The notes: generated by a model not told the origin, from the sequence alone. Shown: positions 1 through 12,381, numbered from the stretch's first letter. The stretch: 60,000 nucleotides of DNA from Gnetum montanum (GCA_015680685.1 MNCI01030123.1:266918-326917); one strand, 5' to 3'. Made by a program: numbers and translations.

Positions 1-802
1 GGAAGTCTTCATGGATGACTTTTTCACCAATGGTGCTACATTTGAGCAAGCCCTAGATCTCCTTGAACAAGTACTAAAAAGGTTTATATAGACCAACCAT
101 TGGCTCAATTGGTAAAAGAGCCATTTGATGGTTCAAGAGGACATTGTCTTAAGGCACAAAATATCACAAGTAGGAATTGAGGTGAACCTTAGGAAAATAA
201 GGATCATCCAAGGAATTACCCACCAACTAGAAATTGTTAAAGATATCTGATCATTCCTTAGTCATATTGGCTACTACTAGCGATTCATAGAAAATTTCTC
301 TACGATAATTAAACCATTGGTGGAGCTAACAAAGAAGGATGCTATGTTTGTCTAGACTAAGGAATGTGAGAATGCATTCTATAACCTCAAGTAAAAGCTC
401 ATGGAAACTTAAATTTTATGAACACCTAACTAGTCTAGACTATTCCATATCATGATGGATGCATCAACTTATGCCTTATAAGCCATGCATACAAAGTTGG
501 ATGATCAAAAATGTCCTTACTACATCTACTATGTGAGCTGAAGCATTCTGGGTGCATAGATAAATTACATCATAATAGAGAAAAAACTAATGATGGTGGT
601 GTATTCCTTAGAAAAATTTAGTCACTATGTTCTTGGGTATAAGGTATTTATGCACATAGATCATAGTGTTATCTGCTTCCTCATGAACAAACCAATGGTA
701 AGTCCCCACATCATACAGTGGCTAGTGATCTTGCAAGAATTCAATCTTATGATGGTAGATCAAAATGGAACTAAGAACATGGTTGTTGACCACTTATCTT
801 AG
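1..802 (+). pseudogene. Reverse transcriptase (C-terminal half) and RNase H of element A
   Basis: Broken pol fragment. The first codons read EVFMDD, and the RT catalytic pair FMDD sits at 8-19. Downstream come the gypsy connection motifs: a remnant of SFLGHIGYYxRFIENFS near 250-300, then RNase H with a decayed MMDAS block near 455. The open stretch 590-802 covers YSLEKFSHYVLGYKVFMHIDHS and ends NMVVDHLS, the usual RNase H end. Several stops sit where arginine, glutamine or tryptophan codons are expected, so the enzyme cannot be made. In vivo it would copy element RNA into DNA and degrade the RNA template. Confidence 0.85.
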
Positions 803-829
803 TTGTGATGGAATAACAAAGAGGAGAAG

Positions 830-2055
830 AGCTGAATAGCAAGAAGGTACAATAGTTTCTTGATTAGGCCAAACACTTCATGAAGATCAATAGACACCTT
901 TATAAAATCTATGCCACTGGTCTAGTTCATTGGTATGTTCCTGATGCTGACCAACTGCACATCCTTCATGATGCTCATGAGGGCCCTTATGGGGGCCACT
1001 ATGTTGGGAGATGCACAATCATTAAGATCCTATTGGTAGGATATTATTAGCTAACACTCTTCAAGGATACTCACCAATTTTTCTGCTCTTGTGAATGCTA
1101 CCAACATGATGGGGGGATGATTGCTTGTATGGAGGACCCTCAACAATGGATCCAACTATTGAAACCCTTTGACATTTGGGGCATTAACTTCATGGGTTCC
1201 ATCACACCAATGTCAAATGAAAACTTGTACATCATAGTTGCTATTGACTATTGTATGAAATGGGCAAAAGCAATAGATGTCACCAATTGTACATCCTCTA
1301 TAGCTACTCCGTTTATACAACAAAATGTTGTAAATAGGTTTGGAGTGCCATGTGCACTAATTTTTGGCAATGGTACTTACTTTATAGGCACCACCTTTTG
1401 AAAGCTCATGCAACACTTGGGGATAAGCATAAATTAACAACACCTTACCACCCCCAAGCCAATAGTTAAGCTAAGGTTACAAATATGAAGATCACTAAGA
1501 TCTTAATTAGAATAATTAGAAAATATAGAAGAGATTGGAGTATTAAACTTAATGATGCCCTTTGGGCCTACCACTCAACCTGGAAACTCCTTATAGGCTA
1601 TTCTCCCTATGAGTTGGTGTACAGAAAACTACTAAGTCTTCCTATTCAATTTGAGCTCTATACACTTTCAATAGCATGTGATCTTGACCTTGACCTTATT
1701 CTAGCACAAAAAGAGAGATTGACAAATCTTAATGTGCTAGATAAGAAGAGATTGATGGCCCTCTCCTCGAATATAGTTTACAAAGCATTCAATAAGTAAT
1801 GCTATGACCTCAAAATAAGGAAGGTAAAATTTTAACTAGGAGACAAGGTCCTTTACTAAAACCCCACACATGTCACACGATGAACTAAGTTCTAGACATT
1901 ATGAAAAGGGCCTTACATCATCTATGAAACCTTTCCTTCTAGGCTCATGTTGATCTACAAACCTAAGAGCCCAAGTAAGAAACTACTAGTTAACACATAA
2001 CAAGTTAACGTTTCCATGAGCCTAAGAGGGCCATTGCTAGCAACACCTCCTTGAA
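830..2055 (+). pseudogene. Integrase of element A
   Basis: Continues the pol polyprotein. The N-terminal zinc-binding HHCC part is readable at about 950-1115 (HDAHEGPYGGHY, then CSCECYQ). The catalytic core follows at 1117-1401 with DIWGINFMGSITPMS, YIIVAIDYCMKWAKAI and NRFGVP. Two of the three DDE acid positions are changed: the aspartate of IDFMG reads N, and DNGTHF reads GNGTYF. A frameshift after 1401 separates the C-terminal part (1485-1799 and on to about 2055), which contains WSIKLNDALWAYHS and IGYSPYELVY. Element B has a better-preserved copy at 33380-34700. Confidence 0.85.
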
Positions 2056-3525
2056 TGGACATCCATGCTCAATATTTAGAATCTCCTTCTTTCAACTTAG
2101 TCATAGGGGTGATGGCCATCCATGCTAATCACACAAGTGGCTCCTCAGTGTTTTGCACTTTTTACACCATTTTTTGTTTTACAACATTATTAGTATATTT
2201 TCTCTTCTTAAATATTTTATAATTTCTTTTCTAAGTTACTTTAATTTGGTTTATGTTTTTCTAATGTTTGTTTTCTTTTCATTTATTGCCAACAGAACAT
2301 AGTGATGTTGTAGCTGTTTGTGAATGATGGTTTGTACTTCATGTTTTTGATTGCTAATTTCTAGATTCTATCTTTGAATTTTGGTATTGATAATGAAGAC
2401 ATGGTTTCTTTTCATGTAAGAGGTAGTGAGTCCACATCATCTATCCATCTAGTAAATTCTATGGTGTTCCTTGTTTTGGAAATAGGAGGTTCCTTCCTTA
2501 ATAAGAACTTTAACAAACATATGACCTTGGTATTTTTCAAACTTGGGAAGGATTAAATGGATTGACAAGGGTGTGACTTTAAGGGGATTTGATACTCTTT
2601 GTACTTTCCTACCCTCTCAAGTACATGGATGTTTTCATGGATTTCTTATCATTCTACTATCACCTAGTAACAAAAAGTTAAATTCTTTACATTGTGTGGT
2701 TCCCATCCAAAAATCCATAAAAACACAAACAAACCAAAAAAAATAATGGGAATTCAAAGCACACCCCTTAGAAAAAATAATGAGCTACAAGCACTAGTTA
2801 TGGGACTAGAAAGACAGGCTACCCATGCCTGAAGGTCCCCTCTAACTAAGGCCTTTTCTCACTTCATACTTCTCTTTTCTTCTCTTTTAGGAATGGTGAT
2901 TGATCTATGAAAGCATTCTTGTGTCTTGAGAGAGCGAACTAGTCTTAGAGTATTGATGCAAAGTCACTAGAGGAGGTTGACCCCATGTGACTAGGATCCA
3001 GAATTTCATCCCCTCCTCTCTCTCTCTCATTCACCAATGCTTCTCATAATTTTACCTTACTACTAGTTTTCCATGTCTTGTTCAATATCTTAGTTTGATA
3101 TGTCGAAATTCTTAGGTTTATTATTTTGGGATTAGGTCCTTAACTATCCATAACGATTAATTAATCATAGGGCCCACTCACTCCTTAGTTTGAGGATATG
3201 CAAGGGCAAAAAGAACATAAGCCTTCTTTGGGGAGGACCCACTTGCATTTCCCTTGGTTGGACTAGTTAAATTCCCTTATCCTTAGGCATTTTCACAATC
3301 AAGTCCTTTGTGCACCCCATTGATTGTATTCAACTGTGCTCCTTAATGGCATTTCTCCAACAAAAATTCATTATCTAGCCCAGAACTCCATTTTTGTGAA
3401 TAATCAAGGTCCTCTTCAAGCATTGCATGATGTTCACAACTTTTCTAGCTCTCTAAGGATCCCAAATTCATGCTCTAACTCTCTCTATTTTTTTAATTTT
3501 TCAAAGTGAAAAATTTTCTCTATAG
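2056..3525 (+). other. Non-coding spacer between integrase and ORF3 of element A
   Basis: About 1.5 kb of AT-rich sequence with no supported gene. Its first part is collinear with the end of element B (34700-34945), including a block shared around GGTGATGGCCATCCATGCTA and a T-rich run ending TTGAATATTTTATA. A short hairpin, CAGGC-TACCCAT-GCCTG, lies at 2815-2831; its loop and right arm (ACCCATGCCTGAAGGT) recur twice in the spacer of element C. A CT-rich microsatellite (tctctctctc) lies near 3020. Confidence 0.6.
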
Positions 3526-3640
3526 GCCTCATCGACGGGACCCTATTGATGGAGTTGATGTGTAGACAAGACCCCATCGACAAGACTCCCTTGATGTAAT
3601 ATAAAAACTCTATATACACATAGCCACACTTAGCATTTTT
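3526..3640 (+). promoter_or_regulatory. LTR-like promoter segment upstream of ORF3 in element A
   Basis: This segment uses the same short words as the U3 of A's own LTR (7160-7320). CATCGAC, TTGATGG, GATGTGTA and CCCCATCGAC occur upstream of a TATAAAA box at 3600-3606, then ACACATAGCCACAC. The LTR has CATCAAC, GTCGATGG, TTGATGTGTA, a TATAAA at 7295 and CACATACCTACCACA. The placement before ORF3 suggests a separate promoter, an inference supported by a similar arrangement in element C at 54990-55075. Confidence 0.4.
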
Positions 3641-3764
3641 TCACATTTATGCTCAAATGATAGGGAATTTTTTGAATTTTTAAAAGCCCAAAACCTTCCA
3701 AGAGCCATTACTTCCAAACCATTTATTCAATTAATCTTGTTCTTTAATCCTACAACTACCAGAG

Positions 3765-4044
3765 GTAAGTTCTACATTGTGGAGGCAACAAACCTTAGGT
3801 TTTTTATAAAAAACTTTTGACTCCCACAAAGGTTCAACTAATAAACTAACATTAAAAACATCAATTTATGAAGTTAAACCCTTCCAACAAACTTCGATGA
3901 TCTTCTAAACCAAATAATATTAAAATAATCAATCTACCATGGTCATAACTTACCCAAAGTGTAATTGCCCAATGAGATAAGGTGCCTAAATGTTATCAGG
4001 TACACATCACACATTAATCCTTGGATCTATTGTGACCACAAATA
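3765..4044 (+). other. Putative leader intron of ORF3, element A
   Basis: A consensus 5' splice donor, AGAG/GTAAGT, lies at 3765-3770, about 165 bases after the TATA-like box and 288 bases before the ORF3 ATG at 4053. A possible acceptor AG ends at 4044. Element C has a GTAAGT at 55266, about 320 bases before its own ORF3 ATG. The shared position is the evidence; the exact acceptor is uncertain. Confidence 0.35.
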
Positions 4045-4052
4045 GCATCAAA

Positions 4053-6833
4053 ATGAAAGCACTTGCAGAAGGGAGGACCATTCGAACCAAGGGGAAAATA
4101 GCCAAGAACTGGAAGGGGCCAAGAATAGCCCAAGGAGTAGGGAGTAGAAATCCATGCAATGGGACCTTTTCAAGAGGAGCACGAAGTGGATTTTATCAAA
4201 AAGATACTTGAAGTAGCTGAGATAGAACAATCACATCAAGATGAGACACCAAGGCTAGGACCAAACCTTGAGGTCACCCTAACAAATGCATGCCTCAAGT
4301 AAATCGCATCCAAGGAGGTTCAAAAATATATGCTTCAAGAGCTAAACTTTAGATTCTTCTTGGAGTTTTCTCCTCTAGAAGTTAAGACTCAACTACAAAG
4401 CTCTCCCATGAGGCCCATCATCACTTGCAACAAGTAGTTGTACATGCAAGAGGCATACCTTTTCTAGAATAACAAGTAGGTCAATTCCATGGTCAAAATC
4501 AAGGACATATCTATGTTCTACACAGTTAAAGCAATCTTTTAAGGCCCAAGGGTTACCTGAAACTAGGGCCACTCTTGTAGAAATTCTAATGTAGGTAGAT
4601 CTAGATGTTAAGAAAGAATGAACATAGTGGTGTTATGGAGTGGACCACAAGGAGTTTAGTGCACTCACCATGGTAAAACATGCATACTTCAAAATTATAG
4701 ATGTTCACCTCAATCCAACGGTAAGGCCCGACAAAATCACAACCTTCTCTACTTGTGCATGTTCCACTCTAAGCAGTAGATTCCCCATCAACCTTCCACA
4801 GCTAATCTATCTTGAGATTGAGAAGTGCTTCAAGGAGTATGAACATGGAAGAAAAGCACTCCCCTTTCTATGCCTCATCAGAAAACTATGCAAAAGAGAA
4901 GGCATAACCCACTACACTAATGGAATAGTCTAACATTCTTCAACTAGTTCTTGGGCAGAGATCATGAAGGACAAAGTGCCTACGAAGGTGATCTAAGAAG
5001 AGGAGTAGCAATCACCACCTCCACCATCCACTTTTGAAATAATGTTTAAGATCCATGTTGCCATTGAGTGCATGTGCAAACTCTAAGAGCAGCTATTGCA
5101 ATAGTAGTAGCAACAAGCAAGAACAATTGGTGGTGACCCATCTATTTTTAGACTAGCCATGAGCCACCTTAATGAAGTGGCTTGAACCATAAGCCAAATG
5201 GAGGGTGGAGCACCAATTTTCTCATCCCAATGCTTGCAAGTTCCTACAAGGTTGAATCCAAGTGCCTGAGAGGTAATGATGTTTCTCTTGCAACTGTAGT
5301 AATTAATAGACATCTCTAGGAATGCTACTACATTTTTGGTACTTTATGAGAAGGATGAGGGGGCAACTATCTTGGTGATGTAGCACCATGGGCAAGAGAC
5401 AATGGTTGAAATAGTTGCTGAAAAAATAGCTAAAGCACTCAATGTGTTTGCAACGTCTGTACCAAACACTTATGCACTTAGAGATGTGAAAATGTTCATA
5501 GGAACTATCAACAAAATATTGAGCACAGCCTAGCATGAGGAATTACTAAACTGACTAGTGGGAACTAGGCAACTAATTCCAGATCTCTTTGACCTTCTGG
5601 ATACCATCACTATAACCCAATCAAAACTACTCAAGGAAAAGGGCAAATGCATCATTATGGATGAGCAACTTGAAATAGCCAAAGATGAGAACCAATGTTT
5701 GGCTATGAGAGTTGCCAAATTGGGAGCCTGCCTTGCTGATCCTACACTACTCAACTAAGTAATTATGTGAGATGAAGCTTTCCAAAAGCTTTCAGCCAAA
5801 TTGAAAGAGGTTGAGTATGCCAAGGAGTTGGTAGTATTTAACCAGTCCTTGGCTAATGCCACAATGTACAACATCCAAAAGGACTTGGTCCAGACTCACC
5901 AAGAGAATGAGGCTTTAACCATAGAAAATCATCACCTATAAAATGTTGATGCACAAAAACAAAAAATTTCTAAATTTACCCATCAATAGCAGGAGCAACT
6001 CACTAGGGTGAACACTAAAGTTAGAAGGTTAACAATAGAGAATAGAACCCTCTTGATGAAGGAGGTCTATGCCTTACACCAGAAATCTATAATCAGGATT
6101 ATTGCCTGGAAAAATGAGGTCATTAAGTTTAAAAGGATGAAAAATCATTATAGGGACCAAGTGGGATTGAAAAAAAAATTAATGAAAAGCACATTCAATT
6201 GATAAAGGCAAAATTCAATGAGGTCCTCTAGCAAGTCCAACAAGGAGGCAATGTTTGGCAGCTTATCTTTGGTGACCTAAAAAAATACACTAAGGTTGAA
6301 ATTTGCATGAAGGAGCTATAGATTAAGGAAATGATTGAACATATGGAGCTTGCCAACCTCTAATATAAAATCCTAATGATGTTGACTATTGGAAGGTCAT
6401 TTTCAGAGTTGGAGATGTAGGTGGCTAGCTTGTACTTGTTTTACAAGGTAGAGTTCAAGCATCACAAAGAGACCAAGTAGAAGCTTAAGGTTGCAAATGC
6501 TAAACTCAACATTCTCATAGAGTGATTTACAAATCAAAGATCAATAGTTGAGAACCTAGCCAAAAGAATGAGTGACTACAAGGAGCTGCAGAATGCACTT
6601 AGGGCATTTGACATCAAATGTAAATAATTTGCTGCCTGGTTTATCAACGTGAAGGAGCTTTTTCCTACAATTTCCTATTCATGGGATATTTCAATTCTGA
6701 TCCACATTGTTGAAGTAGCATGCACTATGAATGATCCTTGGAGTAAGGAGGAGAAGATGAAGGCATTGTTGAATACTTTCTTTCTTCTACTAGAAGTTGT
6801 AACTACAACTAGACAACCACAACCACTGCCTTA
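4053..6833 (+). pseudogene. ORF3 of element A: LIRKLC-domain plus coiled-coil protein, broken
   Basis: Extra ORF between integrase and 3' LTR, cut by stops and frame changes. The basic N-terminus (ATG 4053) is rich in K, R and G. A globular region follows at about 4330-4935 with EFSPLEVKTQL, IKDISMFYTVKAI and PFLCLIRKLCKREGI, which match ORF3 of C and E by eye. From about 5390 to 6650 the product is heptad-rich and charged (for example MDEQLEIAKDENQCLAMRV at 5658), typical of a long coiled coil. The C-terminal block (6629-6833) reads FAAWFINVKELFPTISY, then DPWSKEEKMKALLN. No membrane segment is evident, unlike Athila env-like proteins. The LIRKLC part recalls the putative plant transposon protein domain (Transposase_32 type); this is unverified. 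Confidence 0.65.
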
Positions 6834-7122
6834 ACAACTACATGTACCCAAAGTGAGAGAAGGATATTCGAAACCTCAGAAGCCTCCATTGCCTAGCACC
6901 ATCTAATTTTCTTCATCCTTTTCTAGCCTTCTGAGGAGTTGTGTTTGTCATTTTTGTCATGGTGTTCAATTTTGTTGTTAAGAACATCAATTTTTATAAT
7001 AATTATAAATTTTTGTACTTGGGAATTATTTTTTGTTGTGTTTTTTTTGTGTGTCTGTATTTAGTTAATAATCTCATACCTTCCCAAAATTTGTTAAAAA
7101 GCTAGAGGATGAGTTTTGATTA

Positions 7123-7135
7123 AGTCATGGGGGTA
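7123..7135 (+). other. Polypurine tract of element A
   Basis: AGTCATGGGGGTA directly precedes the 3' LTR start TGATGAG. The same pattern, GTCAT then G-rich then TA, precedes the 3' LTRs of C (58533-58546) and E (19738-19750), so it is likely the plus-strand priming site. Confidence 0.6.
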
Positions 7136-8027
7136 TGATGAGTTGCATTGTTGGGCCACATAGATAGGATGTCATCTATGGGATCTCATCAACATGATCC
7201 CATCAATGTAAGGTTTTCCACATTGGCGTGTACCTGTCGATGGGGGATTTGCGACATTGATGTGTACCTATCAACATGGCCCCCTATTTTTGCCTATAAA
7301 TGTGCACATACCTACCACATCTATGACAATCTTTTCTTAGTTGTAGTGAAGCTCCTACATTTTTTTCCTCCAAAAGTTCAAATATTTTTTAAGTACCCAC
7401 AATAGTAGTCAAAGAAGTGTACAAATGTTTATTTGAGCACTAATGTACCTAAGTACCTTAGTGTGAACAACAATAAAGACATGCTTTTATGATTAAACCT
7501 TGTAGCACTTGGAATAGATTAATTTTTTCTTTATGCATTTAATATTCATGCAATTTAATTTAATGTTTCTAAGTAATTAATTAATATCAATTAAATAGAA
7601 AACATAAGTATGACCACTTTGGGCATATGTTTAATGCTTGGTAATTCCAACAACACTTAACACTTGGTAACCCAATAGTGTTATAATGTGTTTAGGATGT
7701 GTATAGAAAGTGGGAATGTATGCTTGTGTTAGGATTAGTTAACTATTAGCTAGTTATTAGATTAATTAAGCATTTAACTACTTTATTCATATTCTTAGGT
7801 GACTTAAATCATAAAAGATAAAATGATAAAAATCATATGCCTCAATTACACTTAACCATACATTTGCACTTCACAAGTGGAACTGAGAAGACGATGATTG
7901 TAATAGTTAGATTCACCTCCTAAAACCTGGTGCACTTAGAGAGCTCAAGTTTACGAATTCAACTAAATCGCTTAGTGAACACTAGTGACTTGTATGGTTG
8001 GGCATAGGGTATGCTTACTGCTCATTA
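7136..8027 (+). repeat. 3' LTR of element A
   Basis: About 892 bp, starting TGATGAG and ending TCATTA (ancestral TCATCA), so the ends form a TGATGA/TCATCA inverted pair. TATAAA is at 7295-7300. The 3' half is collinear with B's LTR, including CACTTTGGGCATATG, the TTTAGGATGTG block and TGTATGGTTGGGCATAGGG. Confidence 0.8.
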
Positions 8028-8081
8028 AATATAAACCAATAAACTTAATGTTTCTTCCTAATTGACCATTCAAATACTTTC
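8028..8081 (+). other. Short flank between elements A and D, probably part of element E
   Basis: A 54-base AT-rich strip left between A's 3' LTR and D's outer LTR. It has no features of its own. The simplest reading is that A and D both inserted into element E and this is E's spacer. Confidence 0.35.
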
Positions 8082-8935
8082 TGATGAGTGGTGAGGTACT
8101 CCTAAGCCTAACCATATGAATCATAAGCATTCACACACATGATCCATTTGAATTCCATAGATGGAACTAGTTGTGGTATCTAGATTGTTATGTCTTGATC
8201 GCAGTTCATAGTTCACTATCTTCCCACTTGGACTAGTGGTAGCTTTGTCATGTATAGTTTAGTCCAAAGTAAGGCATATGATAATTGATGTTGGTTGGCC
8301 TTATGCTACTACTAAGGATAATGAAGAAATCAATTATTTAAGCTAATTAACAATGGAAAGTAAAGCCTAAACTAGCCTATGGGCAATGAGTATACGTTTC
8401 TAGCTTACTGTACATGTCATAAACCCATGTATCCACTATTGGGATTACCAAGAGAATACATGCTTATGCCTAAAATTGGTCACACTCATTTCACCAATTC
8501 ATTAATATGCACGAAAATGTAAATATTAACTAAGTGCATGAAAAGTAAATTGCATGGAGTGTAAATCTAATCTAAGTCAAAGTGCTGCAATGAATAAGAA
8601 TCAATCTTGATCTTTATTATTGTTCATGGAATGTGTCTAGGTACATTTCCACTCAAATAAGAGTTCGTACAACTAACTTAGATCCACTTTGTGGGCATCC
8701 ACTGACTATTCTATAAGATTACAAAATAACACTACAAGAGTTTAGCTACTCTATTGATAAAACTATGAAAAACTAATACCCAAACCATGTGCCCAAGCAC
8801 TATATTTATAGGTTGACACACATTCCATGATACCTAATATCTGACATCGCTTCTAGGTCTCGATATTGGGTATTCAATATTGAGGCTCCGATATCGAATA
8901 TCTGATATCAGAGCCAGGAAAATCATGACTCATTA
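8082..8935 (-). repeat. 3' LTR of element D (minus orientation)
   Basis: Read on the minus strand it begins TAATGAGTCATG and ends CTCATCA, following a GTCAGGGTA purine tract (plus strand 8936-8944). It matches 12382-13191 along its length, for example the block around ATCTAGATTGTTATGTCTTG. It contains clustered ATATC/GATAT inverted words at 8840-8912 just upstream of its TATA (plus-strand TATATTTATA at 8801-8810). Confidence 0.75.
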
Positions 8936-10645
8936 TACCCTGACAACTAAATAAAAATGCATCCTCAAGTTAAACAAAATGAGAAATAAGTTCTTTACAA
9001 AATATTGGAAATGTATGGGATTATTGATAGATATGCAAACTACTAACTAACTTTGAGTGCCACATTGTAAAATTTTATTTCTAGTGGATGCATACGAAAT
9101 GGTAGAGTGACAAAAAGACTAGATAGACATTTAAGATTACAAAATTTGCAAAGGTTTTCAAAAATCTATTGAAAATGATTCTTCTTATTCTTACTAGCAA
9201 TGACATATTTTTAACCTTCATTATTATGTTGATGCTTCTTTGGTTATGTAGAACATTCTTGAAGGGTGGACTAAAATTTCTTCTCATCATCCCTTGGATC
9301 TAGCAAACATGCAAAGTTTAAGTTGTTATCTTATATGTGCTACAATTTGTCCATGGGCATATCCTCCATTGTCCCCTCTCTTGGCTTTGTTTTCATGCCT
9401 GGCAAAAGATCTTCTTCCTTAGTCATTTCTTTTTAGCATCACCTATAGTCACCAAAGGATCAACATTATTTTTGTTAAATTTTTCCTAGTTATTAATCCT
9501 TTTCACATTGCTTAGTTTTCGTTTAAGAACAAGGTGATTATAACCTTTTCAGATCCCTTAGTTGTTGTTTAAGCACAAGGTGATTATAGCATGCCATGCC
9601 CAAGGTGATCAATAGACAAAGCTTCCTTTTTATTGGTTTATAGAGGAGTGATGATACATTCCAAAAGGAGTCATAAACCGCATGAAGGAAGTCAAGAAGA
9701 GAACCCAACAAGTCCCCTTCATGTCACATCCTTTGCCATTCCCACTTGGTCATTTTCTCTTTCTTCAAGGTACAATTATCATTGATGAATTTTAGTTTCA
9801 TCAATGATAATTTTACTTCCATGCATGTTTGAAATAGTTTTATATTCTCATTTTTAAGCCACTGGATGTCCTATGATTTAGTGGCTATTGCGTAGACTAG
9901 CTTTTGCTCACACACTTGCTCTTGAACTTTATGGTGTGTTGGTATAGGGGTTGTGTTAATATTTCAAACTTCTAGCTCACAACTGCATCCTTTATCATTA
10001 TTGGTGATTCATGAATTCTTCTATCTCTCCACATTGATCGGTTTATCATTTATGTCTTATGTTGGAGTGGTAATGGGTGTTGGCTTTTGCATATGATTAG
10101 GATTTGGTGGTTGTGAAAAGGAGGCATTACATCATATTGGAATTGTGCTGGTTCAAATGATGCGGTTGGTCCACCAGCATTTTACTTTTGCCTATGGCCT
10201 TTCCTAAAGAAGGGATGTTTTCGAGTTTGTAGTTGGGACCTACTGGTATCAGCATGTTTATGCACATTTGCAGCACAAGTGGCATTCGTTTGTTGATGTT
10301 GTGATGCTAAACCTTCCTATGTTGTTAGAGGTGACACATGATGGAGGTAAGTATGAGAATATTGAGGATATGAGGTAAGGTGAGAGGTGTGAGGTGGTGA
10401 TCTCATATAAGATGTTACGGGATGATGATATTCAGGAGAGGGTCATAGTGATTTGAGGTAGAGGAAGTAGAACTAGTTGGGGAAACAACTTGTTGAACAT
10501 AATATCTGTATAGGTTTAGCTAGCAGTAAGGGTAGGGCTAGTTTGATAATGGCCTTCCCCACGACTATGGGTTTTGCCACTGCGGTTGATAGTATTTTTG
10601 AGGCTAATAAGAAGTCTCACTACGATAGTATGGTTGGTTGTAGGA
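8936..10645 (-). pseudogene. Interior of element D after gag: decayed, possible ORF3-like remnant
   Basis: No intact gene. On the minus strand just after gag (about 10200-10640) the translation is rich in Y, P, H and N, like the gag C-terminal tails of B and C. Further down (about 9700-9900) one frame gives a charged, heptad-like stretch (WLKNENIKLFQTCMEVKL, then CTLKKEKMTKWEWQRM) that could be a coiled-coil remnant of ORF3. The match is weak and I did not find the LIRKLC domain. Confidence 0.35.
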
Positions 10646-12252
10646 CTATCTAAAATTACCTTGTGGAAAAGAAAATCTCCTAGGCATGTGCTTTTGTACA
10701 AACTTTGGATTTAATGCCCCTACCCAATACTCATGTAGATGCAACAAGACTAGGCAATGGCCCTTTGGATGGTCATATATGTAGATGTCACATCCATTAT
10801 CTTCATTTGTGGTTGAGTCTATAGCCTCACTTCCTTCAACTATTTTTTCTATTTGCCAAAAAGTGTTCCTAGCTATTTCTTGGTTATGCATCCTTTGTTT
10901 ATTATGACCACCTGGTTCATTTTGCATTGCCTTCTCCTCTATGATTTCTATGCAAGTTTTAACTTTCTCATTCATTAATTCTAACATCTTATCCAACTTT
11001 GCTTCAAGCTCAATGAGAGAATTTTGTATTTGCAAGGTTCATTGTAAAATCATCTCATCGAGAGTTGCCACTTTTTCCTCATCATAGATATGGACCATTT
11101 TCTTTTGAAGAGTTAGGTTCTAGTTGTTTTCCTCTACAGTCTCTTGTTTACATAGCTCTCCTTCTTCTTTTTCCACCTACCTGATTAGCCTTTGTATGTG
11201 ATGGACTTTCAGTTTGTATAATTGACCTTGGGCATATAGCCCAAGGGTCTTGTTTCATTAAAAATCCCATCTATGATGTGGAAAAATTTCTCTTTTTGAA
11301 AGAAATCATGGCTAGTACATCTATGTAGTAGTGAATAGTATTTATCTAAGGCCACATCCAATGGTTCATGATTTTCTTGCTTCCACCCTTGGATTTGTTT
11401 TCTTAGGTTGGACACTCTCTCATAGGTTTGGTATTTTTCATTGAAAAGTTCCAGCATTGCGGACCACTAGTGAATGGAAATTGGTTCCAACAATCTATAC
11501 CAACTTTCCGTTTCGTTAATTAGTATCCTAGGAAAAAGATTAAGCTTTTGCCACCCACTTTCAATGTTGTATGAGGCACAGGCATCATGGAAGGCTTGTA
11601 GATGATGTTGTGGATCTAAATTGTAGCCTCCCACAAATTTAGGGATATTGTTTATATCAAGCCTAGGTAAGAAACTATCCCTACAATGCTTGTGAGGTAT
11701 CTTAATCACCTCTGTGATCTACATCAGGCTCTTAGTAGCCAACAATGGTTCATTATCATTAGACATGCTATGATGAAAATTTCTATTTCTGTTCATTTGA
11801 TTATGATGATCTTGTCTATGCTTATTGTGACATCTTTGATTTTTCCCTTAGGTCCAATTTTTATCTTTATCTTAACCCTGTAGTGGAGCTCTATCTCTAT
11901 ACCTACATTCATCTTCATCAAGATTAGACATTGAAGAGGAAGAAAAGGATGCGGAGTTGGGAGAATCACCATGGCTTCTATAGTTCTCCCTTTGGTCCTT
12001 TGATTTATCTTGTTCGGGTTTAGAGGAGGTCCTAGTTCTTGAGGCCCTCCTTGTTCTAGGACTTTTTCCATCTCCTTTAGGATTTTCTGCCCCAGTTGAA
12101 TGTAGTCTTTGAGTGTAGTAAGGGTCTACATGAGCATAGGAAATCCCTGTTTGAGGTTGTTCACTCCAATTTTCTTTAGTATATATCCTATCATTTCTCC
12201 TACAAGTGTTCCCATCATATGATGCATTATTGGTCCTCTGTGAAGAAGACAT
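10646..12252 (-). pseudogene. gag of element D
   Basis: Starts at the minus-strand ATG at 12252 (MSSSQRTNN), 110 bases inside the primer-binding site. The N-terminus contains YAHVDPYY, matching YAHTDPYY of C and YTHPDEY of B. The capsid-like core is at 11709-11209: NNIPKFVGGYNLDPQHHLQAFHDAC, then ETESWYRLLEPISIH and MLELFNEKYQTYERVSNLR. Near the end (about 10720-10780) a decayed zinc-knuckle-like CDIYIYDHPKGHC is followed by LHLHE. It is split into several frames. Gag would form the particle that packages element RNA; this copy is dead. Confidence 0.8.
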
Positions 12253-12362
12253 GGTTTTGTTTGATAATGTGTGACTTAAAATATTAATATTTTCTAAAGA
12301 TAAATCATTGATACTTTTACAATGATTGTTTGTGATATAACTAATCTAGATAACTAGCATTA

Positions 12363-12380
12363 TCCTTGGCAATGGTGCCA
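12363..12380 (-). other. Primer-binding site of element D (tRNA-Asp type)
   Basis: Minus strand TGGCACCATTGCCAAGGA, one base from the LTR end. It matches the complement of plant tRNA-Asp(GTC) 3' end (TGGCGCCGTTGCCGGGGA) at 14 of 18 positions, and all four differences are G-to-A. Confidence 0.75.
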
Positions 12381-12381
12381 A

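Larger units (their letters stand above)
1..8027 (+). mobile_element. Element A: Ty3/gypsy (Athila/Tat-like) retrotransposon, 5' part outside window
   Basis: The window opens inside the reverse transcriptase of a decayed Ty3/gypsy element. The order is RT, RNase H, integrase, a 2-kb spacer, a third ORF (ORF3), a purine-rich tract and a 3' LTR ending about 8027. An ORF between integrase and the 3' LTR is the layout of Athila/Tat-group elements. Its proteins align by eye with elements B (27644-34977) and C (49074-59410). The 5' LTR and gag lie left of the window, so its target duplication cannot be checked; the right flank to compare is AATAT at 8028-8032. Confidence 0.85.
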
